Below are positions 1 to 9,104 of a stretch of DNA of 64,000 nucleotides, piece by piece (positions within the stretch are counted from its first letter, which is position 1; each line of letters opens with the position of its first letter). The position numbers and the translations under genes are program-made. Source of the DNA: Bacillus pumilus (GTDB lineage: Bacteria > Bacillota > Bacilli > Bacillales > Bacillaceae); assembly GCF_002744245.1 (NCBI RefSeq), contig NZ_NKHG01000013.1, positions 1 to 64,000 of the forward strand, written 5' to 3'. The notes under the pieces were generated by a model that had not been told where the DNA came from, made no database searches, and saw nothing but the letters and a program-made list of their open reading frames with translations.

Positions 1-10
1 TCAACAATCT

Positions 11-44
11 AAGAAGCCCACCCAGTCGGGGGGCTTCTTTTTTG
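11..44. terminator. Intrinsic terminator downstream of yclF
   Basis: A 9-bp inverted repeat (AAGAAGCCC / GGGCTTCTT) is followed by a T-run on the + strand. It lies just past the yclF stop codon, and the A-rich left side lets it work on the minus strand too. A gene left of the window may also end here. Confidence 0.75.
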
Positions 45-46
45 AT

Positions 47-1540
47 TTAATGAACGCCTTTCATCGCTTTCTTAATCACGGGTGAAAGCAGAAGCATGAC
101 ACCACATAAGACGATGGCGATGAGGCCGATGATACCGAAATAGACGGTTTCTGGTATTTTATCAAATAGTTTGACCACTTGCGCATTGATTGCCTGTGCC
201 ATCGCATTTGAAAGGAACCAAAGGCTCATCGTTTGCGCTGAGAAGGCAGCAGGCGCAAGCTTGGTTGTTGCTGACAGCCCAACTGGTGACAAGCAGAGCT
301 CTCCGATCACGACGAGGAAGAAACTCAGAACGAGCCATAACGGGCTCACCAGTGTGTTTGGACCAGACATGTATGCAGGAATGATCATGATGATGAAGGA
401 TAACCCTGCAAACAGAAGGCCAAGTGAGAACTTAACAGGGGTAGACGGCTGTTTCTTTCCGAGTCTGACCCATAACCAAGCAAACACTGGGGACAGCAGT
501 ACAATAAAGATCGGGTTCAATGATTGGAACCACGAAGAGGCTAGCGTCATTCCAAGGAAATTCAAGTTTGTTCGTTGATCTGCATATGTGGCTAAAATGT
601 TTGAGCCTTGTTCTTGAATCGCCCAGAACATCACTGCAGCTAGGAACAATGGAATATAAGCGAGTACCCTGGATTGCTCCACTTCGCTCGTCTTTTTACT
701 GAAATACATCACAATAAAATAAACAATCGGAATGAGGACGCCAAGGACACTGACAAACCAAGTGAATAGATTAATGGTGAGCGCTCCTGTTTGAATGCCA
801 ATGACAGCAAAAACAGCAAGCACAATCACGATTAATGTTCCGAAAATTTTGAAGTTCTTGCGTTCAGTTGCTGATAGCGGATTTGTGACATAAGTGCCGG
901 CAAGACCAAGATTCGGCTTTTTCGTGATCACAAACGTAATCAGCCCAACAAGCATACCAACGGCAGCGAGTGAGAAACCAAGATGGAAATTCACTCTTTG
1001 ACCGAGTGTTCCGACAATTAATGGGGCAATAAAACCACCCATGTTGATCCCCATGTAGAAAATACTAAATCCGGAATCCCTGCGAGGGTCCGTTTTTGTA
1101 TACAGGTCACCGACAATGTTTGAGACGTTCGGCTTTAGAAGACCTGTCCCAATAATAATCAGCCCCATACTAATAAAGAGCGCTGTGGCTCCGCTTGGCA
1201 GTGCCAAAATAACATGACCAAGCATAATGAAAACCCCGCCATAAAAGACCGTACTGGACGAACCGAATATCCGGTCGGCGAGCCATCCACCAATAATTCC
1301 TGACATATAGACAAGGGCACCGTAGACAGACATGATCGAATTGGCTGTGGTCTGATCAAAGCCAAGACCGCCTTTTGTCACCTCTGTGTACATATAATAA
1401 ATAAGCAGTGCACGCATGCCATAATAAGAAAAACGCTCCCAAAATTCAGTGAAAAACAGTGTGTAAAGTCCTTTAGGATGTCCAAAAAACCCTTTTTGAG
1501 GAACACTTTTAACAATTTTATCGTGATCAATTGTAGACAT
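47..1540 (-). CDS. yclF: Proton-dependent di-/tripeptide transporter (POT/PTR2 family)
   Basis: The 497-aa membrane protein imports di- and tripeptides with protons. Near the N-terminus it has the POT signature ExxERFxYYG (residues 32-41), which couples proton and peptide binding, then GGWLADR at 84-90 in the loop after the second membrane segment. About 14 hydrophobic segments fit the family, and the length is normal. The ATG is preceded by AAAGGA at good spacing. It faces away from yclG, the same arrangement as yclF-yclG in B. subtilis, which supports the name. Family call is firm; exact substrate range is not visible. Confidence 0.93.
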   Translation of the reverse strand: MSTIDHDKIVKSVPQKGFFGHPKGLYTLFFTEFWERFSYYGMRALLIYYMYTEVTKGGLGFDQTTANSIMSVYGALVYMSGIIGGWLADRIFGSSSTVFYGGVFIMLGHVILALPSGATALFISMGLIIIGTGLLKPNVSNIVGDLYTKTDPRRDSGFSIFYMGINMGGFIAPLIVGTLGQRVNFHLGFSLAAVGMLVGLITFVITKKPNLGLAGTYVTNPLSATERKNFKIFGTLIVIVLAVFAVIGIQTGALTINLFTWFVSVLGVLIPIVYFIVMYFSKKTSEVEQSRVLAYIPLFLAAVMFWAIQEQGSNILATYADQRTNLNFLGMTLASSWFQSLNPIFIVLLSPVFAWLWVRLGKKQPSTPVKFSLGLLFAGLSFIIMIIPAYMSGPNTLVSPLWLVLSFFLVVIGELCLSPVGLSATTKLAPAAFSAQTMSLWFLSNAMAQAINAQVVKLFDKIPETVYFGIIGLIAIVLCGVMLLLSPVIKKAMKGVH

Positions 1541-1579
1541 GGCATAGATCCTTTCTTAAAAAAAAGAGATATGAGAAAA

Positions 1580-1608
1580 ATGATATTCTTGTATAGTTCT
1601 TGTGTCAA
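1580..1608 (-). promoter_or_regulatory. Sigma-A promoter of yclF
   Basis: Reading the minus strand, TTGACA (1608-1603) and TATCAT (1585-1580) are separated by 17 bp, about 40 bp before the yclF start. Confidence 0.65.
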
Positions 1609-1804
1609 TATAAAACTATTCTAAAACAGGAAAATGTTAGTTCAATAGGCGTAAAGACTCAAAAAAACGAAAATTTCATTCAAGTGACAATTATCAGAAA
1701 ATTATTCAGGGAGAATTTATATAAAATTTGAAGTATTGTACAAGCAAACCTTTTGCGCATGCATAGAATGACAAAAGAACATGTGTAAAAAGGAGGGGTT
1801 TGGG

Positions 1805-3589
1805 TTGAGTGAATTAAATGATTCTGATCTAAAAAAACCTGTTGTGAATGTATTGGATTTTGGCGTGATTGCCGACGGGAAAACAGACTGTACGGCTAAG
1901 CTAAACGAATGCTTAGAATGGACGAAAGCGCAGGGCTACTCTCATGTCTGGCTACCGAGTGGAACGTATCTAGTAGATGCGGTGTACAGAGGTGATCCAT
2001 TTTTTCCTTTCCGGGGTGCAGGCATACGGGTGCCAAGTCATATTTGTATTGAAATGGCATCAGATGCCGTGATTAAAGTGAAACCAAATGATTCGTGGGG
2101 ATATGCGGCCTTTTATATAGGGAAAGTTCAGCATGTGACCATTCGGGGCGGACGGATTGAAGGTGACCGGCATTCGCATGTATTCAAGTCAGACCCGCCT
2201 GAAAGAAAAACACATGAGTGGGGGTTTGGCGTGTGTATCGAAGGTGCTTCTCACGTGAATGTAAGTCATATGCAAATGAGCAATTGTACGGGAGACGGCA
2301 TCATTGTCAGTCCTCACGGTTTATTGACACATATTGAATCGTACTCGCCTGCTTCGTCTATTCACATTTCCGGCTGCACCATCACGGATTCACGACGAAA
2401 CAATATATCGATTACAGGCTGTGATGGTGTCATTGTGGAGAATTGTTTGCTTGAAAGAGCGGGGGTAAACGGAGTTGAGCCGAAAATGGGAATTGATATT
2501 GAAGGATATGGAGAAAATGCGACCAATCTGGAGGAACCGCTGAATATTCAGATCCGAAACAATATTGTCAGAGGTGGTGCAGCAAGCTCCATCTATAACT
2601 TCAACGGCTATGGTGTGATCATTGAAGGTAATCAAACAGATAGCAGCATCTCCTATGGCTTCGCCACCGAAACGATCATTGCAAACAATTTAATCCGTGC
2701 AGTGGGAGGGGGCGTGACAAAAGCAGGGATTACGAGCTTAGGTGTCTCACTTGATCAAACGGAAAACAATGTGATCATTATTGGCAATATGATTGAGGGG
2801 TTTGAGAAAGGCATTGATGTGAGGGGAGACAGTGTTCATATTACAGGCAATAAGATCAGTCTTTTTGAAGATGCGGCTGTGTCTGTTTATATGGCCAATC
2901 GCATTTTAATAGAAGGAAATCATATTGAATCAGGGACGAATACACGACTGAGAAGTGCATCACTGCGCATCAATCAATCGGATAGCGTTGTTTTTTCAAA
3001 CAATACAATCTACTCTGTCATCGATGCAGCAATGGTGAGAGGAACGAATATCCTTATCCAGCATAATCAATTCAAAGAATTCAGCAGAGGGATATGGGTG
3101 CAGGAAGGAGAAGCAGGGATCAACGGCAATCATTTTATTCAAGAAGGACAATCGCAGCTTGGGTCCTCGTATACCATCAGCGTCACTGGAAATGCAAAGG
3201 TTTTCATATGGAGAAATCGATTTAAGCACTATCAAAACTACGCGGTCTACAGCAGCACAACAGGGCCATTAGAGATTAAAGATAATTCCTTTGACGAAAC
3301 ATCCTTATATGTTGTGATGTACATTAAAAATGGTTCACCACAAATCGGAGATAACCGCTTTTATTTAAATCGTTCCATCGGACAGCCGACGGCGATCTTT
3401 ATTGACCAAGCGACCTCAGCACGTGTGCTGCGGAATAACATCATCAATCTTTCTCCTCTAAAAGCGGTCGCCATCCGCACAATGTCTTCCACTCATTCTG
3501 TTATCGCTCATAACATGCTGGAGCGTAGTCAATTGATGACACATACAAGTGACCGGCTCATCGGAAATATTGAAATTGACACACCGTAA
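1805..3589 (+). CDS. yclG: Right-handed beta-helix protein (pectate lyase 3 superfamily)
   Basis: About 594 aa. The N-terminal stretch NVLDFGVIADGKTD is the opening of the Pectate_lyase_3 / GH28-like fold. The rest is a run of parallel beta-helix coils rich in N-N and I-x-I-x-G-N patterns (for example IRNNIV, VIIEGN, FSNNTI). No signal peptide is seen. An upstream ATG at 1781 exists, but AAGGAGGGG lies inside that extension, 6-8 bases before a TTG at 1805, so TTG is the better start. It stands next to yclF as in B. subtilis. Substrate is unknown; a polysaccharide-binding or lyase role is only what the fold suggests. Confidence 0.82.
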   Translation: MSELNDSDLKKPVVNVLDFGVIADGKTDCTAKLNECLEWTKAQGYSHVWLPSGTYLVDAVYRGDPFFPFRGAGIRVPSHICIEMASDAVIKVKPNDSWGYAAFYIGKVQHVTIRGGRIEGDRHSHVFKSDPPERKTHEWGFGVCIEGASHVNVSHMQMSNCTGDGIIVSPHGLLTHIESYSPASSIHISGCTITDSRRNNISITGCDGVIVENCLLERAGVNGVEPKMGIDIEGYGENATNLEEPLNIQIRNNIVRGGAASSIYNFNGYGVIIEGNQTDSSISYGFATETIIANNLIRAVGGGVTKAGITSLGVSLDQTENNVIIIGNMIEGFEKGIDVRGDSVHITGNKISLFEDAAVSVYMANRILIEGNHIESGTNTRLRSASLRINQSDSVVFSNNTIYSVIDAAMVRGTNILIQHNQFKEFSRGIWVQEGEAGINGNHFIQEGQSQLGSSYTISVTGNAKVFIWRNRFKHYQNYAVYSSTTGPLEIKDNSFDETSLYVVMYIKNGSPQIGDNRFYLNRSIGQPTAIFIDQATSARVLRNNIINLSPLKAVAIRTMSSTHSVIAHNMLERSQLMTHTSDRLIGNIEIDTP

Positions 3590-3630
3590 AAGCTAATAAA
3601 AATCCCTTATTTTGGAGGTTTAGAAGGCGG

Positions 3631-3659
3631 TTGACAATCATGTAAAAAGGGCATATAGT
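3631..3659 (+). promoter_or_regulatory. Sigma-A promoter of the yxeK-Q operon
   Basis: Perfect TTGACA (3631-3636), 17-bp spacer, TATAGT (3654-3659). Transcription would start near 3666 and leave a leader of about 120 bases before yxeK. The promoter overlaps the left arm of an inverted repeat (3644-3698). I saw no clear CymR-type box. Confidence 0.75.
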
Positions 3660-3700
3660 AATAATTATTTTTCATTTTTCGCAACATTTGCCCTTTTTTT
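3644..3700 (+). terminator. Possible terminator of yclG overlapping the yxeK promoter
   Basis: AAAAAGGGCA (3644-3653) and TGCCCTTTTT (3689-3698) form a 10-bp stem ending in a T-run. The loop is long (about 35 bases), so termination may be weak. A transcript from yclG carries both arms. A transcript from the embedded promoter starts inside the loop and carries only one. Confidence 0.4.
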
Positions 3701-3789
3701 ATGGATAAAACCGATTAATTCAATCAGAAAAATGTATCTTCTGAGGATTTCAGATTGATACAGTTGAATATAGAAAGGATGAAGAACCA

Positions 3790-5121
3790 GTGTCACAGCC
3801 AAAACGGAAGCTCAAGCTAGGCGTATTCATCGCAGGAACTGGGCATCATGTCGCCTCTTGGAGACATCCGAATGCAGTACCAGATGCAGCCATGAATCTT
3901 GATTACTTTAAACAATTAGCGAAAAAGGCAGAGGAAGGAAAGCTGGATTTGCTCTTTTTAGCCGACAGCTTATCGATTAATCAAACCTCTCATCCGAATG
4001 TATTAACGAGATTTGAACCGCTCACACTGCTTTCTTCCATTGCAGAGTCTACCTCTACAATTGGTTTAGCAGCAACAGCATCCACTACATACAGTGAGCC
4101 ATTCCATATTGCGAGACAGTTTGCCTCACTTGATCATTTATCAGGCGGAAGAGCGGCATGGAATGTTGTCACATCTTCTATTGAAGAAACAGCGAAAAAT
4201 TTTAGCGGAGAAGAGCATTTAGCGCATCACAAACGATATGAGCGAGCAGAAGAATTCGTAGATGTCGTCAAAGGTCTTTGGGATTCTTGGGAAGAGGACG
4301 CACTTGTGAGAAACCAAGAAACGGGAGAATTCTTTGAGCCTAGTAAGCTTCATGAGCTGCAGCACAAGGGTGAGTTCTTCTCTGTACGAGGTCCACTCAA
4401 CGTATCACGTACGCCGCAAGGGCAGCCGGTGATCATTCAAGCAGGGTCTTCCGAGGACGGCCAAAAGCTTGCGGCTAAAACGGCTGAGCTCATTTTCACT
4501 GCACAAAACGATCTCGACAAGGCGAAGGAATTTTATCAAAGCTTGAAGGGGAAAGTACAGGCTGCTGGACGTGCTAGAGAGGACGTCAGCATCATGCCAG
4601 GTATCTTCCCAATCATTGCCGATACAGAGGAAGAAGCAAAAGCGAAGTATGCAGAATTACAAGAGCTGATTGTTCCAGAGATTGGCCTTAGCATTTTACA
4701 AAACTACTTAGGTGGTATTGATCTTTCACAGTATCCATTAGACGGTCCGCTTCCAGAGATTGATCCAAGCACGTCAAATGCGGTGAAAAGCCGTTTTGAC
4801 CTTGTGATGCATATGGCGAGAAAGGACAACCTGACCATTCGCCAGCTCTACCAATCTATTGCAGGCTCTCGTGGTCACAATATTTTCATTGGAACACCAG
4901 AGCAGCTAGCAAATGTCATGGAAACATGGCTGACGGAAGAAGCGGCAGATGGATTTAACGTCATGCCGCCGCTATTGCCAGAAGGACTTGATGTATTCGT
5001 AGATCGTGTCGTCCCGATCCTTCAAGAAAGAGGCTTATTCAAAACAGATTACACAGGACAAACCTTACGAGAAAATCTTGGATTAAAGCAGCCAAAAAAT
5101 CGTTACACGACATCAGGATGA
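3790..5121 (+). CDS. yxeK: FMN-dependent monooxygenase acting on N-acetyl-S-(2-succino)cysteine
   Basis: A 443-aa bacterial-luciferase-like flavin monooxygenase of the NtaA/SnaA/DszA group (start KLKLGVFIAGTGHHVASWRH; later LDHLSGGRAAWNVVTS, a hallmark of this group). In B. subtilis YxeK, using reduced FMN and oxygen, breaks the C-S bond of N-acetylated S-(2-succino)cysteine, freeing N-acetylcysteine and oxaloacetate. It begins a seven-gene operon matching yxeKLMNOPQ in order, which supports that role over other members such as nitrilotriacetate monooxygenase. The protein is cytoplasmic and of normal length. Start is GTG, after AAAGGATGAAG. A separate flavin reductase must supply FMNH2; none is in the operon. 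Confidence 0.9.
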   Translation: MSQPKRKLKLGVFIAGTGHHVASWRHPNAVPDAAMNLDYFKQLAKKAEEGKLDLLFLADSLSINQTSHPNVLTRFEPLTLLSSIAESTSTIGLAATASTTYSEPFHIARQFASLDHLSGGRAAWNVVTSSIEETAKNFSGEEHLAHHKRYERAEEFVDVVKGLWDSWEEDALVRNQETGEFFEPSKLHELQHKGEFFSVRGPLNVSRTPQGQPVIIQAGSSEDGQKLAAKTAELIFTAQNDLDKAKEFYQSLKGKVQAAGRAREDVSIMPGIFPIIADTEEEAKAKYAELQELIVPEIGLSILQNYLGGIDLSQYPLDGPLPEIDPSTSNAVKSRFDLVMHMARKDNLTIRQLYQSIAGSRGHNIFIGTPEQLANVMETWLTEEAADGFNVMPPLLPEGLDVFVDRVVPILQERGLFKTDYTGQTLRENLGLKQPKNRYTTSG

Positions 5122-5132
5122 GGTGACAAACG

Positions 5133-5636
5133 TTGGGATACACTTTTCGTCTGGCAACAGAGGCAGATATAGAGGCACTGCTTGAGCTGACAACAAGAGC
5201 CTATGAGCCAATTCGTGAGCTCGGCATCCAGTTTCAAGCAGCGCATGCAGATTTCGCCCTTGTTCAGCAAAATGTACAAAAGAATCTTTGCTATGTCATG
5301 GAAGAAAACGGGGAGCTTCTATCCACCTTATCACTTCGTATGCCTTGGGGAGAGCAGCCAGGACCGTTCGGCGTTCCGCATATATGGTGGTTTGCCTCAG
5401 AACCAGCGGCTAAAAAAGGCACAGGCTCAGCCTTACTTGAATGGGTTGAAACCGAAGTGCTAAGGGATACACTCAAGGTACCGTATGTGTCTCTCGGTAC
5501 AGCTGATAAGCATCCGTGGCTCATGGACATGTATGAGCGCAAAGGCTACGTCAGAGCAGGAGAAAAGGATTTAGGCAAGGGGCATATCACGATTTATTTT
5601 AAAAAACAATTAAGAACAGATATCGCACAATTATAA
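5133..5636 (+). CDS. yxeL: GNAT N-acetyltransferase for S-(2-succino)cysteine
   Basis: A 167-aa GNAT-fold acetyltransferase. The acetyl-CoA motif A is visible around residues 94-101 (KKGTGSALL), after a beta-strand rich in aromatic residues (HIWWFA). In the B. subtilis operon this enzyme acetylates the amine of S-(2-succino)cysteine before the monooxygenase acts. Translation starts at TTG, with GAGGTGA upstream overlapping the end of yxeK, so the two are likely translationally coupled. Enzyme class is secure; substrate is inferred from the operon. Confidence 0.87.
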   Translation: MGYTFRLATEADIEALLELTTRAYEPIRELGIQFQAAHADFALVQQNVQKNLCYVMEENGELLSTLSLRMPWGEQPGPFGVPHIWWFASEPAAKKGTGSALLEWVETEVLRDTLKVPYVSLGTADKHPWLMDMYERKGYVRAGEKDLGKGHITIYFKKQLRTDIAQL

Positions 5637-5658
5637 GAGGAAAGAAGGGTTCACGAAC

Positions 5659-6453
5659 ATGAAAAACAAAAAGTGGCTAATCGTTCTATTTGCAGCAATG
5701 CTTGCGGTTTTAGCAGCTTGCGGTGGCAATAATCAAAGTGAAGGCAAAGATGAAAAAGTGTTAAAAGTAGGTGCTACAGGACAAAGCTATCCGTTTGCTT
5801 ATAAAGAAAATGGCAAGCTTGTTGGATTCGATGTCGAAGTGACAGAAGCGATTGCGAAAAAACTAGGCTATAAACTAGACTGGCAGCTAAGTGAATTTAG
5901 CGGACTGATGGGGCAGCTGACTTCTGGTAAATTGGATACAGTGTCAAACCAAGTAGCGATCACAGATGAGCGTAAACAAACGTTTAACTTTACAGATACG
6001 TATGCTTACGCAGGAACACAAATCATCGTGAAAAAGGACAACAACGACATTAAAGGTCTTGACGATTTAAAAGGAAAAACAGTTGCGGCGGTTCTTGGCT
6101 CAAATCATGCCAAAAACTTAGAGAGCAAAGACCCAGACAAGAAAATCAATATCAAAACATATGAAACGCAAGACGGCGTATTAAATGAAGTCGCAAATGG
6201 CCGTGTGGATGCTTACGTGAACGGACGCAGTGTCTTACTTGCTCAAATTGAAAAAACAGGCCTCCCACTGAAAATCGCAGGCAGCCCAATTGTTTATGAA
6301 GAAGTGGGCTACCCATTTGCCAAAGATGAACAGCATGACAAGCTAAAAGATAAATTTAACAAAGCGATCAAAGAATTAAGAGAAGACGGGACACTTAAGA
6401 AATTGTCTGAGAAATATTTCAAAGACGATGTCACAGTGCCGATTAAAAAATAA
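5659..6453 (+). CDS. yxeM: Amino-acid ABC transporter substrate-binding lipoprotein
   Basis: 264 aa, SBP_bac_3 family. A lipoprotein signal peptide ends in lipobox LAAC with Cys21 as the lipidated residue. The mature part has the usual family motifs (YPFAYKENGKLVGFDVEV; DERKQTFNFTD). It would capture a polar amino-acid-like ligand outside the membrane for the YxeN/YxeO transporter. In this operon the ligand is likely S-(2-succino)cysteine or a relative, by inference from the other genes. Confidence 0.92.
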   Translation: MKNKKWLIVLFAAMLAVLAACGGNNQSEGKDEKVLKVGATGQSYPFAYKENGKLVGFDVEVTEAIAKKLGYKLDWQLSEFSGLMGQLTSGKLDTVSNQVAITDERKQTFNFTDTYAYAGTQIIVKKDNNDIKGLDDLKGKTVAAVLGSNHAKNLESKDPDKKINIKTYETQDGVLNEVANGRVDAYVNGRSVLLAQIEKTGLPLKIAGSPIVYEEVGYPFAKDEQHDKLKDKFNKAIKELREDGTLKKLSEKYFKDDVTVPIKK

Positions 6454-6477
6454 AGACAGCGGCGGTGAATAGCAGAC

Positions 6478-7152
6478 ATGAATAAAATTGATTGGCAGTA
6501 TATGGTGACGGTTTTTCCGACCTTGATTCAATACTTGCCGATAACGATCTTCATGGCGATTGTCTCCATGGTATTTGCCATTATTATTGGTGTGGTGTTC
6601 GCTCTCATTACAAAAAACCGGATACCTGTTCTATACCCAATTGCCAAGCTGTATATTTCTTTTTTCAGAGCGGTTCCAACCTTGGTTCAGCTCTTTCTCA
6701 TTTATTTTGGTCTTCCGCAGCTATTTCCTGCGATGACTTCAATGGATGCCTTAACAGCGGTCATTATCGGATTAAGTATTAAAAACTCAGCGTACTTAGC
6801 AGAAATTTTTAGAGCGGCTCTGAACTCTGTGGATGAAGGGCAGCTGGAGGCCTGTTTATCTGTCGGCATGACAAGATGGCAGTCTTACGTGCGGATTATT
6901 TTCCCGCAGGCAGTCAGAAATGCCATTCCAGCGACGGGGAATACCTTTATTGGTCTTTTAAAAGAAACCTCTCTTGCCTTTACCATTGGAGTGGCAGAAA
7001 TGTTTGCACAAGGGAAGATGATTGCATCGGCGAACTATAAATACTTTGAAACCTATTTAGCTGTAGGGATTGTGTATTGGGTGCTGACCATCATTTATAG
7101 CTTCCTGCAAGACATATTTGAACGAAAACTCAGCAAACCTTACCGGAATTAA
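6478..7152 (+). CDS. yxeN: Amino-acid ABC transporter permease
   Basis: 224 aa of the HisM/GlnP type, with about five membrane helices. The EAA loop that docks on the ATPase is visible near residue 122 (EACLSVGMTRWQ...FPQAVRNAIP). It forms the membrane channel for substrate delivered by YxeM. It lies between the binding protein and the ATPase with short spacers, so all three are co-transcribed. Confidence 0.92.
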   Translation: MNKIDWQYMVTVFPTLIQYLPITIFMAIVSMVFAIIIGVVFALITKNRIPVLYPIAKLYISFFRAVPTLVQLFLIYFGLPQLFPAMTSMDALTAVIIGLSIKNSAYLAEIFRAALNSVDEGQLEACLSVGMTRWQSYVRIIFPQAVRNAIPATGNTFIGLLKETSLAFTIGVAEMFAQGKMIASANYKYFETYLAVGIVYWVLTIIYSFLQDIFERKLSKPYRN

Positions 7153-7164
7153 GGAGGTGTGGAC

Positions 7165-7911
7165 ATGATCAAGCTCACCAATTTGAAGAAATCATTCGGC
7201 GACCTTGTCGTCTTAAACGGCATTGACCTTGACATACAAAAAGGGCAGGTTGTGGCCATTATCGGACCTTCTGGCTCCGGTAAATCAACATTGCTGCGCT
7301 GCTTAAATTTATTAGAAACACCTGATGAAGGCACGATTGAAATTGGCGATGCGAAGCTGAATGCGTCCCAATATACACGTAAAGAAGCGCATCACCTGCG
7401 TCAACAAACGGCCATGGTGTTTCAAAACTATAATTTATTTAAAAACAAGACAGCTCTACAAAATATTACAGAGTCACTGCTTGTGACGAAAAAAATGACC
7501 AAACAGCAGGCGAATGAAATCGGGATGAAGCTGCTGAAGCAGGTGGGGTTGGAACAAAAAGCCGACAGCTATCCGGTCACGTTATCTGGCGGACAGCAGC
7601 AGCGGATTGGCATTGCCCGTGCGTTAGCGGTCGATCCTCATGCCATTTTGCTGGATGAACCGACGTCAGCACTAGATCCAGAGCTAGTCTCAGGCGTGCT
7701 TCAAGTCATTAAATCCATTGCGATTCAAGAAACGACCATGATCATCGTCACACATGAAATGGCGTTTGCAAGAGAAGTGGCAGACCATGTGATTTTTATG
7801 GCAGATGGTCATATTATCGAGCAAGGGACACCATCAGAGCTATTTGATGAAACGAAGAATGAACGAACAAAACGATTTATTCAAAAAGAAGCAGCGGCTG
7901 AAGAAGCATAA
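7165..7911 (+). CDS. yxeO: Amino-acid ABC transporter ATP-binding protein
   Basis: 248 aa. Walker A GPSGSGKST at 34-42, signature LSGGQ at 140-144 and Walker B ILLDE at 161-165, followed by the D-loop and the H-loop His in THEMAF. Typical polar amino-acid uptake ATPase. A GTG six bases upstream is in frame, but AAGGAGG (7151-7157) sits 7 bases before the ATG at 7165, so ATG is chosen. It powers the YxeMN importer. Confidence 0.94.
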   Translation: MIKLTNLKKSFGDLVVLNGIDLDIQKGQVVAIIGPSGSGKSTLLRCLNLLETPDEGTIEIGDAKLNASQYTRKEAHHLRQQTAMVFQNYNLFKNKTALQNITESLLVTKKMTKQQANEIGMKLLKQVGLEQKADSYPVTLSGGQQQRIGIARALAVDPHAILLDEPTSALDPELVSGVLQVIKSIAIQETTMIIVTHEMAFAREVADHVIFMADGHIIEQGTPSELFDETKNERTKRFIQKEAAAEEA

Positions 7912-7946
7912 GCTGCTTTTTATTTCTTAAGAGGGGTGAATGTCTA

Positions 7947-9104
7947 GTGAAATCAATAGGAAATGAAGGCTTAAACAAACGTTTAATTAACATTCGCCGA
8001 GCGCTTCATGAACATCCAGAGCTGTCATTTGAAGAATATGAAACGACAAAGAAACTGCGCCGCTGGTTAGAAGAGGAAGGGATCCCTGTACTTGATGTCC
8101 CTGTTCTTCAAACAGGGGTCGTCTGTGAAATAAAAGGAGAACAAGAGGGTCCGACGATTGCCCTTAGAGCTGATATTGATGCACTTCCGATTGAAGAAGC
8201 ATCTGGCGAACCATTTTCTTCAAAGGTACCGGGCAAAATGCATGCATGCGGTCATGATTTCCATACGGCTTCGATTTTTGGTGCGACCGTCTTATTAAAC
8301 GAGCGTAAACACGAGATCAAGGGAACGGTTCGCATTTTGTTCCAACCGGCTGAGGAAGTGGCTCAAGGGGCAAAACACGTCATAGAGGCAGGCGTTTTAG
8401 ATGGGGTTGATGCAATTTTCGGCATGCACAACAAACCTGACCTCCCAGTTGGTACCATAGGCATCAGAGAAAACGCGTTAATGGCTAGTGTCGATCGGTT
8501 TGAAATCGATATCAAAGGAACGGGTGGTCATGCAGGGATTCCGAATCACACAGTGGACCCAATCGCCATCAGCGGGCAGATCACAAGCGCCCTTCAGCAA
8601 ATTGTCAGTCGCCGCATTAGCTCCTTGGATCATGCGGTTGTCAGCATTACACGTATTCAAGGCGGCACATCATGGAATGTGATACCTGACCGTGTCGAAA
8701 TGGAAGGAACCGTTCGAACGTTTGAGCCGGAAGTAAGAGCGATGATTCCAGATCTCATGAAACAAATCGTGAGCGGGATTGCAGAAGGATTCGGAGCAAA
8801 GGCAGAAGTGAGATGGCATCCCTATTTGCCTTCTGTGATGAATGATGAGCGCCTGACAAAGGTTGTAGAAGAAACGGCTGGTGCGCTTGGCTTAACTGTA
8901 GCGCAGGCAGAGCAGTCACCAGGCGGAGAAGACTTTGCCCTTTATCAAGAGCGGATTCCGGGCTTTTTTGTATGGATGGGGACTAGCGGCACTGAGGAAT
9001 GGCATCACCCTGCCTTTACGTTAAATGAAGAATCACTTCCAGTCGCCGCAGCCTTCTTTGCCGAGCTTGCGGTTCGGGCATTGGAGTCACGATCATGGAA
9101 CTAA
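7947..9104 (+). CDS. yxeP: M20-family amidohydrolase / N-acetylcysteine deacetylase
   Basis: 385 aa, M20D amidohydrolase. Metal-site motifs are present: ALRADIDALPI (about 72-82), MHACGHD (98-104), then the EE pair in QPAEEVAQGAKHVIEAG. In the B. subtilis pathway YxeP removes the acetyl group from N-acetylcysteine, so cysteine becomes available. The start is GTG with AGAGGGGTGA upstream. Its 3' end overlaps yxeQ by 10 bases. Confidence 0.88.
   Translation: MKSIGNEGLNKRLINIRRALHEHPELSFEEYETTKKLRRWLEEEGIPVLDVPVLQTGVVCEIKGEQEGPTIALRADIDALPIEEASGEPFSSKVPGKMHACGHDFHTASIFGATVLLNERKHEIKGTVRILFQPAEEVAQGAKHVIEAGVLDGVDAIFGMHNKPDLPVGTIGIRENALMASVDRFEIDIKGTGGHAGIPNHTVDPIAISGQITSALQQIVSRRISSLDHAVVSITRIQGGTSWNVIPDRVEMEGTVRTFEPEVRAMIPDLMKQIVSGIAEGFGAKAEVRWHPYLPSVMNDERLTKVVEETAGALGLTVAQAEQSPGGEDFALYQERIPGFFVWMGTSGTEEWHHPAFTLNEESLPVAAAFFAELAVRALESRSWN

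Noticed and set aside
171-578. 135-codon + strand frame inside yclF
   Set aside because: Antisense shadow of a clear membrane transporter gene, no ribosome site and no recognisable protein pattern.
3660-3789. S-box, T-box or CymR site in the yxeK leader
   Set aside because: None of the conserved cores or the GGAATT half-site of a CymR box could be found.
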